DNA of 19,490 bases from CALAED01 sp937891035 (GTDB lineage Bacteria; Actinomycetota; Actinomycetes; Streptosporangiales; Streptosporangiaceae), in the NCBI GenBank assembly GCA_035642125.1, contig DASQSZ010000111.1, positions 1 through 19,490 of the forward strand. Direction: 5' to 3'. Both the position numbers and the translations under genes were made by a program. The notes beneath the pieces were generated by a model. The model was not told the origin of the DNA, searched no databases, and saw only the letters and a program-made list of their open reading frames with translations. Positions 1-9,371 of the stretch are shown in pieces; positions within the stretch are counted from its first letter, which is position 1, and each line of letters begins with the position of its first letter.

Positions 1-317
1 TCGTCGCCTTCGCGCAGCGCGGCCAGAAAGGACCGTACGTCGTCCTCGCCCACCTGGTCGATGGCGGTCCGGCCACGCCCGGCCAGCGCGGCCATGTAGC
101 GGCGCAGATCCCGGCGGTAGGAACTCAGCGTGTTGGCCGCCAGCCCGCGCTCGACGGCGAGGTGCCCCAGATAGGAGCGCACGGCGGACTCCAGCGCGGG
201 CGGCACCGCCACGTCGCTCTGGAGCACTGGCTGGTTCAGCTCGAGACCCTTCTCTCCCCGTCCCCTGGATCGCCTTCGCGCGGCGCGGCCGCGGCCTGGG
301 GTGACCCCGACCATCAT
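1..317 (-). CDS. xerD: Tyrosine recombinase XerD, N-terminal part (cut by window edge)
   Basis: Reading the minus strand from the ATG at 317 gives an open frame to the left edge, about 105 residues. After a basic, Gly/Arg-rich start of about 30 residues it reads LNQPVLQSDVAVPPALE and then a typical N-terminal core-binding (SAM-like) domain, with YLGHLAVERGLAANTLSSY, RRDLRRYMAAL and VGEDDVRSFLAAL. Xer recombinases resolve chromosome dimers at dif with XerC and FtsK. The catalytic domain with the Arg/His/Tyr residues lies outside the window. A GGAG sits 5-6 nt upstream of the ATG pair at 317/314. The basic leader is unusually long, so a later in-frame GTG (VAV region) is a possible alternative start. 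The gene lies 41 nt downstream of the NUDIX gene and probably shares its transcript. The order pyrG-NUDIX-xerD is conserved in actinobacteria, which supports the call. Confidence 0.88.
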   Translation of the reverse strand, partial: MMVGVTPGRGRAARRRSRGRGEKGLELNQPVLQSDVAVPPALESAVRSYLGHLAVERGLAANTLSSYRRDLRRYMAALAGRGRTAIDQVGEDDVRSFLAALREGD

Positions 318-358
318 GCCCGCTCCGCCACGGCGCGCGGGGCGTGATCGCCTACTAC

Positions 359-972
359 CTAGCCCTCGGGGGCATCGGGGGCGCGAAGGCCGCGAAATCC
401 GTTGGCGCGGGCGGCGTGGGCGGCGAGGATGCCCATCGCCGCCGTGGGGTTGTGGATGTCGCCGGACAGCACCTTGGCGACCGCCTCGTCCAGCGGGACC
501 CAGGCGATGGGCATGTCCGTCTCCTCGTGGATCCGCCGGAAACCGGCCGGCGCCGGCGCCTCGGCCAGGTCGCGCGCGAGGAAGATGCGCATGCGCTCGT
601 CGGACATCCCGGGAGAGGTGAAGCTGTCCACCAGCACGTGCCAGGTGTCGGCCCGATAGCCCGCCTCCTCGACGAGCTCGCGGCGCGCGGTCACGTGCAG
701 CGGTTCGCCCGCGACGTCGCGCAGCCCCGCCGGCGCCTCCCACAACAGGTGGCCGGCCGGATGCCGGTACTGCCGGATGAGCAGCACCCGCTGCGCGGCG
801 TCGAGCGCGAGCACGCCGACCGCGCCCGGGTGGGCGACGACCTCGCGCTCGGCCACCTCCGAGTCCGCGCCGTTCGGCATCACCACCTGGTCGACGCGCA
901 CCCCGATGACGCGGCCGCGGAAGCACTCGCGGCTGCCCACGATCGGCCACCGCTCCGGCATGTCTCGGATGA

Positions 973-976
<4 letters not shown>
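359..976 (-). CDS. NUDIX hydrolase, ADP-ribose pyrophosphatase type
   Basis: This 205-residue protein probably hydrolyses ADP-ribose or a related nucleoside diphosphate sugar. The NUDIX box spans about residues 84-107 and ends in RRELVEEAGY, which supplies the metal-binding Glu residues. The box is preceded by LLWEAPAG, as in ADP-ribose pyrophosphatases. The first Gly and the Glu of the box are separated by six residues (GLRDVAGE) rather than the classical five; I recall this from actinobacterial ADPRases, so I read it as subfamily-typical and not as damage. The start is GTG, and it overlaps the TGA of pyrG in a GTGA tetranucleotide, so translation is probably coupled to pyrG. xerD follows 41 nt later. 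The family is certain; the substrate is inferred. Confidence 0.92.
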
Positions 977-2685
<1,709 letters not shown>

Positions 2686-2761
2686 GAAAGACGCTCCCGT
2701 GGTCGATATGGGGCGGCCGCCGCAGGGTGCGGGGCAAACCGCCGATAATCCACGGGCCACC

Positions 2762-2767
2762 AGGATA
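2762..2767 (-). promoter_or_regulatory. Possible -10 element for pyrG operon
   Basis: On the minus strand TATCCT fits the actinobacterial TANNNT -10 pattern and lies between the coiled-coil gene and pyrG. No recognisable -35 lies 17-18 nt upstream. Transcription would start near 2755, giving a leader of about 70 nt before the TTG start. The call rests on one hexamer and is weak. Confidence 0.25.
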
Positions 2768-2826
2768 ACAGCCGGCCCGGCCGCCCCGTGGCGCGGCGCG
2801 CCCGAGATGACCTGTGAAGTCGCGGA

Positions 2827-4131
2827 TTACGACCACTCTCTGGAGTCGCGCATCACCGGAAGGTGCTTGTTGCCGTTGACGCCGGCCGACGGCATGATCA
2901 CGCGCAGCTGCTGCTGGAGCTCATCGATCAAAGCCCGTGCCTGATCGGAGGCCGCGCGCGCCTGGTCGCGTTCCTTCGACAGGGCGGCGAGCTGATCGCG
3001 CTGCTGGGTGACGGCCTCGGCGAGCTGGTCCACCCACTGTTCGCGTTCGCTCAGCCTGGCCGCGAGGGAGTCGCGCTCCTCGGTGAGCTGGCGCATCGCG
3101 CTGACGGCCGAATCACGCTCCCTGGCCGCCTTGGCCGCCTCGGCCTCCGCGTGCTGGCGCGCCCGCTCGGCCGCCTCCCTGGCGCCGTCGCTTTGGCTGA
3201 CGGCCTGCTGAAGCCGCTGTCGCTCTCCTTCTACTTCCTGAACGCGCCGCCGGGCGTCCTCGATCTCCTTGCCGGCGGTCGCGGCGGTGTGCTGCAGGTT
3301 CTGTGTGACCATCTCCAGGTCGGCGATCTTGGCTCGTAGACCGGCGATCTCGCCCCGGGAGGCTTCGAGCGACCTGGACAGCTCGGTGGCGCCCTCCGCG
3401 ATGCGGTCGCGTTCGGCCTCGGCGCTGCGGCGGGCGGCGAAGGCGTCCTCGGCGGCCCGCATGCCCTCTTCCCGTTCGGACATCGCCTGCCGGACGGTCA
3501 TCTCGGCCTGCTCGACCCGGCGGTCGGCCTGCTCGGCGCGCTGCTCGGCCTCGGCGGCCCGCCGCTCGGCCTGCTCGATCTGGGCGCGCGCCCGTTCGGC
3601 CTCGTTCCAGGCGGCGGCGGCGTTGCGCTGCACCGCCTCGCGCTCGGCGGTCTGCTGGCCGAGCGCGGCGTGTGCCTCGGCGAGGGCGCGTTCGGACTTT
3701 TCGGCTTGGGCCCGCGCCCGTTCCAGTTCGTTCCAGGCGGCGGCGGCGTTGCGCTGCGCGGCCTCGCGCTCGGCCGTGTGCTGGCCGAGCGTGGCCTGCG
3801 CCTCGGCCAGCGATCGCTCAGCCTGCTCGGCCCGGGACCGGGCCCGCTCGAGCTCGTTCCAGGCGGCGGCGGCGTTGCGCTGCGCGGCCTCGCGCTCGGC
3901 TTCCAGTGCCGACAGCTGGGCGGTGGCCTGTTGCTGGACCTCCGCGATCCGGCGCTCACCGGCGGCGAAGGCGCTGCCGAGCAGGTCGGCCATCTGCTTA
4001 AGCCGGTCGACGATCTCCCACGGTTGTTCGACCGCCAGGGCCAGGCTCTTAGAATCAGTGACCTGAGGAAGCCACTGCTGACCCTGCGTCTCCACAGGGT
4101 ACGAATCGCCTGATCCGTTCCGATCACTCAC
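2827..4131 (-). CDS. Coiled-coil protein with internal 42-residue tandem repeats, function unknown
   Basis: I do not recognise this 434-aa protein. A non-coiled N-terminus of about 35 residues (including QQWLPQVTDSKSLALAVEQ) leads into DRLKQMADLLGSAFAAGERRIAEVQQQ. Almost all the rest, about residues 40-420, is Ala/Glu/Arg/Gln-rich and predicted by eye to be a long coiled coil. Residues 79-204 contain two full and one diverging copy of a 42-residue unit beginning EREAAQRNAAAAWNELERAR. The C-terminus (VIMPSAGVNGNKHLPVMRD) is again non-coiled. No signal peptide or membrane segment is seen, so it is probably cytoplasmic. The start is GTG at 4131 with no clear Shine-Dalgarno. It lies 141 nt upstream of pyrG on the same strand and is divergent from the iminopeptidase gene. 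A cytoskeletal or scaffold role is possible, but the sequence does not show one. Confidence 0.8.
   Translation of the reverse strand: MSDRNGSGDSYPVETQGQQWLPQVTDSKSLALAVEQPWEIVDRLKQMADLLGSAFAAGERRIAEVQQQATAQLSALEAEREAAQRNAAAAWNELERARSRAEQAERSLAEAQATLGQHTAEREAAQRNAAAAWNELERARAQAEKSERALAEAHAALGQQTAEREAVQRNAAAAWNEAERARAQIEQAERRAAEAEQRAEQADRRVEQAEMTVRQAMSEREEGMRAAEDAFAARRSAEAERDRIAEGATELSRSLEASRGEIAGLRAKIADLEMVTQNLQHTAATAGKEIEDARRRVQEVEGERQRLQQAVSQSDGAREAAERARQHAEAEAAKAARERDSAVSAMRQLTEERDSLAARLSEREQWVDQLAEAVTQQRDQLAALSKERDQARAASDQARALIDELQQQLRVIMPSAGVNGNKHLPVMRDSREWS
3520..3897 (-). repeat. 126-bp in-frame tandem repeat inside the coiled-coil gene
   Basis: Near-identical blocks containing ttccaggcggcggcggcg occur at 3605, 3731 and 3857, exactly 126 bp apart. 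They encode copies at codons 79-120, 121-162 and a diverging 163-204. The period of 42 residues is six heptads, so duplication leaves the coiled-coil register unchanged. Confidence 0.9.
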
Positions 4132-4191
4132 ATAAGGAACTCTAAGGGCGCGGTGCGCTTCTGTCTGCTCATCGACGATTGCGCTCTGAGT

Positions 4192-4208
4192 CGCTGCCCC
4201 AGGCAGCG
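4192..4208. other. Small inverted repeat between divergent genes
   Basis: CGCTGCC and GGCAGCG form a perfect 7-bp stem with a 3-nt loop in the 172-bp region between the coiled-coil gene (minus) and the iminopeptidase gene (plus). It lies 60 nt from one start and 95 nt from the other. No T-run follows. It could be an operator or a 5'-leader hairpin; there is no further support. Confidence 0.3.
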
Positions 4209-4303
4209 GGCCGATTCATGGACACTTTCCGGCAATTGGGACCAGTCAGGACCCGTACGGCCTGGCACCGAGCGCCGCCGACCCGATGCGACAATCCTCC
4301 GTT

Positions 4304-5269
4304 ATGGAACTGCGCACCCTGTATCCACCGATCGAACCTTATGACTCCGGGCTCCTCGATGTCGGAGACGGCAACGAAGTCTACTGGGAGACGTGCGGTA
4401 ATCCGCACGGAAAACCGGCGGTGATGGTGCACGGCGGACCCGGCGCCGGCTGCTCGGCCGGCCATCGCCGTCAGTTCGACCCGTCGGCCTATCGGATCGT
4501 GCTGTTCGACCAGCGGGGCTGCGGGCGCAGCAGGCCGCACGCCGGCGATCCCGCCGTCTCACTGGACGACAACACCACCTGGCATCTGGTGGCCGACATG
4601 GAGAGGCTGCGCGAGCACCTCGGCATCGAGCGCTGGTTGGTGTTCGGCGGCTCGTGGGGCAGCGCCCTGTCGCTGGCGTACGCGCAGCGCCATCCGGACC
4701 GGGTGACCGGGCTGATCGTGCGCGGGATCTTCACGCTCCGGCCGTTCGAACTCTACTGGTTCTATCAGGAGGGCGCGTCCCTGCTGTTCCCCGACCTGTG
4801 GGAGCGCTACCTGGCGCCCATCCCAGAAGGCGAACGCGACGACCTCATCGCCGCTTACCACAGCCGGCTCAACTCCTTCGACGCGGACGTACGGATCCCC
4901 GCGGCCATGGCGTGGGCGCAGTGGGAAGGGGCGACCATCACCCTGCGCCCCAATCCCGACAACGTCGACCGTTTCGCCCAGCCCGACATCGCGGTGGCGT
5001 TCGCGCGCATCGAAAACCATTACTTCGTCAATGAGGGCTTTTTCGCCGAGGAACAGCTCCTCCGCAGCATCGACGCCATCAGGCACATCCCAGGCGTGAT
5101 CGTGCAGGGCCGCTATGACGTCTGCACTCCAGTCGCGACCGCGTGGGACCTGCACAAGGCCTGGCCAGAGGCCGCCTTCCACATCGTCGACGACGCCGGC
5201 CACGCCTACGACGAACCCGGCATCCTGCACCATCTCATCGAGGCCACGGACCGCTTCGCCGCCCGCTGA
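4304..5269 (+). CDS. pip: Proline iminopeptidase (peptidase family S33, alpha/beta hydrolase)
   Basis: The enzyme removes N-terminal proline from peptides. The 321-residue protein shows the family landmarks in order: the start MELRTLYPPIEPYDSG, the oxyanion-hole motif HGGPGAGC (about 43-50), DQRGCGRS, the nucleophile elbow GGSWGS with Ser117, Asp272 in GRYDVCTP, and His300 in DAGHAYDEPG. There is no signal peptide, so it is cytoplasmic. Another in-frame ATG lies at 4286, but family homology favours 4304. There is no Shine-Dalgarno. GACAAT lies 8 nt before the ATG, so a leaderless transcript is possible (weak). It stands alone on the plus strand and converges with the HMG-CoA lyase gene. Confidence 0.93.
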   Translation: MELRTLYPPIEPYDSGLLDVGDGNEVYWETCGNPHGKPAVMVHGGPGAGCSAGHRRQFDPSAYRIVLFDQRGCGRSRPHAGDPAVSLDDNTTWHLVADMERLREHLGIERWLVFGGSWGSALSLAYAQRHPDRVTGLIVRGIFTLRPFELYWFYQEGASLLFPDLWERYLAPIPEGERDDLIAAYHSRLNSFDADVRIPAAMAWAQWEGATITLRPNPDNVDRFAQPDIAVAFARIENHYFVNEGFFAEEQLLRSIDAIRHIPGVIVQGRYDVCTPVATAWDLHKAWPEAAFHIVDDAGHAYDEPGILHHLIEATDRFAAR

Positions 5270-5300
5270 CCTCGCTGACCCGGCCGCCAAGCGGTCGTGA

Positions 5301-6218
5301 TCACGTTGCGCCGCCGGTCGCGGCCGGCGGGAAGTCGCCGGCGCGGCCGAGGAGCGCCTCTGGCCGCCTGCCGAGCCGCTCGCCGAGCCAGCCTGCCGCC
5401 TCGGAGATGGCGGCCATCGACACATCGGTCTCGGCGCCGCTGCGCCGCAGGCCGTAGATCAGATCCTCGGTCGCGATGTTGCCGGTCGCCGCGGGGGCGA
5501 ACGGGCAGCCCCCAAAGCCGCCGAGGCTCGCGTCGAGCACCTCGACTCCCTCGTCCACGGCGGCCAGCGCGTTGGCGTACCCGGTGTTGCGGGTGTTATG
5601 GAAATGAAAGCGCAGCGGGACTTTGGGGGCGACTTCGCGTACCCGCCGGGTAAGGTCCCTGACCTGGGCCGGCACGCCGACGCCGATGGTGTCGCCGATC
5701 GCGATCTCGTCGGCGCCGGCCTCGTGGGCGCGCCGGGCGACCCACTCGACGCGCTCCGGCGGGGTCTCGCCCTCGAAGGGGCAGCCGAAGGCGACCGAGA
5801 TCGTCACGCTCTTGCGCACGCCCCTGGCGGCGGCGCCGGCGATGTCGTCCCAGGCGTCGAGCATCTCGGCGGTCGAACAGCCCTGATTTCGGGTGCAGAA
5901 GGCATCGGTGGCCGGCACGACCACGTTGACCTCGTCGACTCCGGTGTCCAGGGCGCGGGTCAGGCCGCGCCGGTTGAGCACCAGGCCGATGTAGGAGACG
6001 TCGGGGCGGCGCGGCACCGCGGCCATGACCGCCTCGGCGTCGGCCATCTGCGGCACCCGCCTCGGATTGACGAAGCTGACCGCCTCGATCCGGCGGGCGC
6101 CGGCGTCGACGCAGCGCCGGATGAGCGCCACCTTGTCGCTCGCCGACAAGATCGTCTTTTCGTTCTGCAGCCCGTCCCGCGGACCGACCTCCACGATCGT
6201 CACGCGCAAGCCGATCAA
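5301..6218 (-). CDS. Hydroxymethylglutaryl-CoA lyase
   Basis: The enzyme cleaves 3-hydroxy-3-methylglutaryl-CoA to acetyl-CoA and acetoacetate, the last step of leucine breakdown. The 305-residue TIM-barrel protein has EVGPRDGLQNE at 10-20 (catalytic Arg14/Asp15), the metal-binding HFHNT with His205 and His207, and the signature GGFGGCPFAPAATGN with Cys238. The start given is TTG at 6218, but the GGAGG is only 2 nt before it. The TTG at codon 4 (6209) is better spaced, so the true start may be three codons later. Neighbouring genes do not form a leucine pathway cluster. The 31-bp gap to the iminopeptidase stop contains no clear terminator. Confidence 0.93.
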   Translation of the reverse strand: MIGLRVTIVEVGPRDGLQNEKTILSASDKVALIRRCVDAGARRIEAVSFVNPRRVPQMADAEAVMAAVPRRPDVSYIGLVLNRRGLTRALDTGVDEVNVVVPATDAFCTRNQGCSTAEMLDAWDDIAGAAARGVRKSVTISVAFGCPFEGETPPERVEWVARRAHEAGADEIAIGDTIGVGVPAQVRDLTRRVREVAPKVPLRFHFHNTRNTGYANALAAVDEGVEVLDASLGGFGGCPFAPAATGNIATEDLIYGLRRSGAETDVSMAAISEAAGWLGERLGRRPEALLGRAGDFPPAATGGAT

Positions 6219-6273
6219 CCCCTCCGTCGTCCAGCCTGCCGGTTCCGACTCTAGTTCGCCCCGGGAAAAGGGC

Positions 6274-6304
6274 GGGCGGCGGGACCCCGCCAGGCCCGCC
6301 GCCC
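6274..6304 (-). terminator. Hairpin terminator downstream of the Asp-box protein gene
   Basis: GGGCGGCGGG and CCCGCCGCCC form a perfect 10-bp GC-only stem with an 11-nt loop, starting 34 nt after the stop at 6338. Reading minus, the stem is followed by a TTTT run, so it fits an intrinsic terminator. It also separates this gene from the HMG-CoA lyase gene downstream. Confidence 0.75.
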
Positions 6305-6337
6305 ACGTCTATCAATCGTTTATCGATCGTTCCGCCG

Positions 6338-7852
6338 TCAGTCGGCCCGCGCGGCGTAGATGTCGCTCGCCGGCACGTCCGGGGTGCCGGTCGCCCGCCC
6401 GAAGAACGGGTGGAACGTGCCGGGTGCGGCACCGAGCCCCATGTAGTCGCCCACGAACAGGCCGCCGGCGTTGGGGGCTCCCGTCATGTCGAAGTCGGCG
6501 CCGACCTTGACCTCGTCGAAGGTCTGGCCACCGTCGTGGGAGTGCAGCAGCCACGTGCTCGTGACCAGCGGCGCTGCGGCGTCGTCGTTGCGGAAGTCCT
6601 GGTAGAGGACGCCGAGGGTGCCGTCGGGCAGCACGCTCACGGCGGGGTTGAACGCCTGCGTGCCGGGCACCTTGTTGATCGCGTGGGACAGGGTGGTCCA
6701 GGTCCGGCCGCCGTCGGCCGACCTGGCCAGCGCGATCTGGTCGCGCGCCCCGCCGGTTGACCTGGCGTCCTGCCAGACCACGTACACGGTCTCGTTGCGC
6801 GGGTCGGCCGCGATCTCGGGAATGATGTCGCCGGTACGGACGGCGGCACCGGTGGACGGGTCGCGCACCCCCGCCGTCAGCAGCCTGTCGATGATCGTCG
6901 CCGTCGTGTCCCAGGTGGCCCCGCGGTCGGTGGACCGCAGTACGGCCACGTTCTGTCCGCGCACCTTGTGTGAGTTCTTGAAGTTGAAGATCAGGTTGAA
7001 CCCGTTGACGAGGTCGCCGGCCGCGGTCTGCACGATCTGGTTGCCGAGGGTCTGGTTGACCTCGCCCGGGTCATAGATCATGCGGGCCGGCTCCCAACTC
7101 GCCCCGCCGTTCGTCGTACGGGCGAACCACGTGGGGCCGCGGAAGCCGACGGCGCGCTCGCCGGCGGTCGGCGCGGCGGCGTCGTTGGGGAACTCCAGCC
7201 GATCCCAGACGGCGTAGGCGAATCTGGAATCCAGGCGGTCGGCGGTGGCGGAGTTCTTGTCGTTGAGCGTGTTGAAGGATGTGTCCCGCCGCAGCGTGGT
7301 GGCCGGCCCCCAGGTCCGTCCGCCGTCGGTCGACCTGCTGATCAGCATGGCGTTGTTGTTGCTGAGCGCGACGTCGAACGACAGGGACATCGCGTAGGCG
7401 GTGCCGTCGGGCGAGATGGTCACCCACGGGTCGCTCGCCCGCTCGTAGTCGCCGCCGTTCGCCGCGGTGCCGCCGGCGCACCGGCTGAACGGGGGCTGCG
7501 TCGCCGACAGGCGCCAGGACGCGCCCGCGTCGGTCGAGTAGGCGTAGAACAGGCCGTTGGCGCCGCCGTTGGACCAGCGGTCCTGCTGCCAGCCGCCGAT
7601 CAGGTTGGCGGTGTTGGCCGGGTTCACCGCGATCCAGGGCTCGACCTCGGTGCCGGGGAAGTTCTGACCGGTCTGGGCGGTGCCGGGCACACCGTTGCAG
7701 GGCGGTCCGTCGGCGTCCGCGCCGGGGAAGGGGCTGCCCGTCGGACTCACCTGGACGACCGGACCCACGGTGAGCGCTCCGGCCCAGGCGGTGGACGATG
7801 GCAGCGCCACGAGCGCGGTCGCGGTGGCGAATACTAATAAGGATCTCTTCAC
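6338..7852 (-). CDS. Secreted BNR/Asp-box beta-propeller protein (sialidase superfamily)
   Basis: This 504-residue protein begins with a classical signal peptide (MKRSLLVFATATALVALPSS, cleavage probably after TAWA), so it is exported. Six Asp-boxes follow at about 106-113 (STDAGASW), 174-181 (STDGGRTW), 246-253 (TTNGGASW), 307-314 (STDRGATW), 378-385 (SADGGRTW) and 438-445 (SHDGGQTF). The regular spacing of 60-72 residues suits a six-bladed propeller. No FRIP/RIP motif is seen, so sialidase activity is not supported; a glycan-binding or other hydrolytic role remains open. The GTG at 7852 is chosen over an ORF extension to 7891 because GGAGG lies 7 nt upstream and the product starts exactly at the signal peptide. 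It appears to be a single-gene unit with its own promoter and terminator. Confidence 0.87.
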   Translation of the reverse strand: MKRSLLVFATATALVALPSSTAWAGALTVGPVVQVSPTGSPFPGADADGPPCNGVPGTAQTGQNFPGTEVEPWIAVNPANTANLIGGWQQDRWSNGGANGLFYAYSTDAGASWRLSATQPPFSRCAGGTAANGGDYERASDPWVTISPDGTAYAMSLSFDVALSNNNAMLISRSTDGGRTWGPATTLRRDTSFNTLNDKNSATADRLDSRFAYAVWDRLEFPNDAAAPTAGERAVGFRGPTWFARTTNGGASWEPARMIYDPGEVNQTLGNQIVQTAAGDLVNGFNLIFNFKNSHKVRGQNVAVLRSTDRGATWDTTATIIDRLLTAGVRDPSTGAAVRTGDIIPEIAADPRNETVYVVWQDARSTGGARDQIALARSADGGRTWTTLSHAINKVPGTQAFNPAVSVLPDGTLGVLYQDFRNDDAAAPLVTSTWLLHSHDGGQTFDEVKVGADFDMTGAPNAGGLFVGDYMGLGAAPGTFHPFFGRATGTPDVPASDIYAARAD

Positions 7853-7938
7853 GAGGGCCTCCTCGGTCAAGCGACGGCGCCGGACCGACACGACGCGCCG
7901 GTCGGCGCGCGCGCCCAGAGACCCCCGTTCCGGGTATG

Positions 7939-7968
7939 AGCATCGGCAGCCGGCGGGCCCCGTGTCAA
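7939..7968 (-). promoter_or_regulatory. Sigma70-type promoter for the Asp-box protein gene
   Basis: On the minus strand a perfect TTGACA (7963-7968) is followed after 18 nt by GATGCT (7939-7944), a fair -10. Transcription would start near 7932, giving a leader of about 80 nt before the GTG at 7852. The perfect -35 is notable in such GC-rich DNA. Confidence 0.45.
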
Positions 7969-8053
7969 TGACCGGAATAGGCCATCGACCAGTTCGAATG
8001 ACCCGTTGTCATCGCGCGCGGTCCGGCGCGGCTCCGAGACCGGCGATGGCCAC

Positions 8054-8075
8054 ACCGAATCCGGTTCGGTACGGT
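8054..8075 (+). promoter_or_regulatory. Inverted repeat (possible operator) and -10-like TACGGT before the thiolase operon
   Basis: ACCGAA (8054-8059) and TTCGGT (8065-8070) are perfect inverted arms around a 5-nt centre. The right arm overlaps TACGGT (8070-8075), which fits TANNNT and lies about 28 nt before the thiolase ATG. The size and position suit a repressor dimer site, for example TetR family. No regulator gene is adjacent. The sequence does not match the KstR or KstR2 boxes as I recall them. Confidence 0.4.
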
Positions 8076-8102
8076 GGCGCTGTAGTGAGCGCGGAGAGTG
8101 TG

Positions 8103-9290
8103 ATGAGGGAGCCCGAGGGCCCGGCGGCGATCGCCGGGCTCGGCATGACCGAGCTAGGCAAGGTGTTCGGGCGCAGCCCGCGCCGGCTCGCCGCGGACGC
8201 GGTGCGGCTCGCCGTCGCCGACGCCGGCCTCGCCCTGGCCGACCTCGACGGTCTGCTGGTGAGCCACGGCATGTCGGGGTCCCCCGGCATCGAGCTGGCC
8301 GCCGCACTCGGGCTCGGCGACCTGCGGCTGCTCACCCAGATGTCCGCGCTGGGAGCCACCGCCGGGGCGATGATCTCGTACGCGGCCATGTCCGTGCTCA
8401 GCGGGGCGGCCGCCACGGTCGCGTGCGTGTTCGCCGACGCGCCGCTGCGGCCGGAGCGGCCCGCGGGCGCCGCGTACCACCGCGACGCCCCCGAGTACCA
8501 CGGGTTCCAGGGAATGACGGCGGCGCTCGGATTCCGCAGCGTCAACACCTTCTACGCACTGGCGGCCCAGCGGCACATGGCGCGCTACGGCACGACGAGC
8601 GAGCAGCTGGGCGCCATCGCGGTGGCCACGCGACGGTGGGCCGCCGGCAACCCGCGCGCACAGCTGCGCGACCCGATCACCATCGACGACCATCAGCGCT
8701 CCCGGTGGGTGGTCGAGCCGCTGCATCTGCTCGACTGCTGCCTCGTCTCCAACGGCGCCATCGCCGTCGTCGTCACCGGCGCCGGCCGGGCCCGCGACCT
8801 GGCCCGGCCGCCCGTGTACATCTGGGGCTGGGGGCAGGGCCACCCCGGCCATCGCCGCGCAGGCGGCGCGCATGACGAGGCCGGCGAGTGGGGGCTGACG
8901 ACGGGCGCGGTCGCCTCGGGGCAGGTCGCGATGAAGATGGCCGGGGTGACGACGGAGGACATCTCCATCTGCCAGCTCTACGACTGCTACACCTACACGG
9001 TCCTGGTGTCGCTTGAGGACTACGGGTTTTGCGCCAAAGGCGAGGGCGGCGCCTTCGCCGCGTCCGGCGCGCTCGGGCCGGGCGGCGCGCTGCCGACCAA
9101 CACCGGCGGCGGACAGCTGTCGGGGTACTACATGTGGGGCATGACCCCGCTGTCCGAGGGGGTCATCCAGGCCCGCGGCGACGGCGGCGAGCGGCAGGTC
9201 GAGACGAACGACGTCATCCTCGTCAGCGGCAACGGCGGCATCCTAGACCACCACTCGACCATGATCCTCAGCCCCCATCCGAGGAGCTGA
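8103..9290 (+). CDS. SCP2-type thiolase-like protein (lipid-transfer protein family)
   Basis: This 395-residue thiolase-fold protein has IAGLGMTELGKVFGRS near the start, the Asn-rich-loop region, YDCYTYTVLVSLEDYGFC at 293-310 and GNGG-ILDHHSTMIL near the end. The classical thiolase residues seem absent. Where the nucleophilic Cys is expected the chain reads SALGATAGAM (81-90). The catalytic His region reads GGGQLSGYYMWGMTP (335-349), and the C-terminal CxG is GNGG (376-379). This resembles the Ltp2 class, which with a DUF35 partner performs a retro-aldol cleavage in steroid side-chain breakdown; a DUF35 gene follows directly. ATG 8103 is preferred because GGAG lies 6 nt upstream; GTG 8085 and GTG 8100 are alternatives. 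It is the first gene of a three-gene operon. The family is sure, the reaction inferred. Confidence 0.88.
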   Translation: MREPEGPAAIAGLGMTELGKVFGRSPRRLAADAVRLAVADAGLALADLDGLLVSHGMSGSPGIELAAALGLGDLRLLTQMSALGATAGAMISYAAMSVLSGAAATVACVFADAPLRPERPAGAAYHRDAPEYHGFQGMTAALGFRSVNTFYALAAQRHMARYGTTSEQLGAIAVATRRWAAGNPRAQLRDPITIDDHQRSRWVVEPLHLLDCCLVSNGAIAVVVTGAGRARDLARPPVYIWGWGQGHPGHRRAGGAHDEAGEWGLTTGAVASGQVAMKMAGVTTEDISICQLYDCYTYTVLVSLEDYGFCAKGEGGAFAASGALGPGGALPTNTGGGQLSGYYMWGMTPLSEGVIQARGDGGERQVETNDVILVSGNGGILDHHSTMILSPHPRS

Positions 9291-9371
9291 CCCCGGCCGG
9301 CGGGGAGCGGACGCGAACAAGCCGGGGACAAGGTGCGGAGAGGGTGACGAGGGCCGGGTGAGGGAGCGGCG

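Noticed and set aside
5309..5331. CCGCCGG/CCGGCGG hairpin near the end of the HMG-CoA lyase gene as a terminator for the iminopeptidase gene
   Set aside because: It lies inside coding sequence, is explained by Ala/Gly codons and has no T-run. It is possible but not supportable.
6305..6337. Paired ACGATYGAT-like repeats after the Asp-box gene stop
   Set aside because: They are two short near-copies in a small AT-rich patch before the terminator, with no evidence of function.
7680..8102. N-terminal extension of the thiolase frame back to 7680
   Set aside because: It overlaps the signal peptide and promoter of the divergent Asp-box gene and is not thiolase-like. The family start is at 8103.
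9291..9371. Separate promoter or small gene between thiolase and DUF35 genes
   Set aside because: Only a 5-bp GC stem is seen, with no promoter-like hexamers and no ORF. Operon read-through is simpler.
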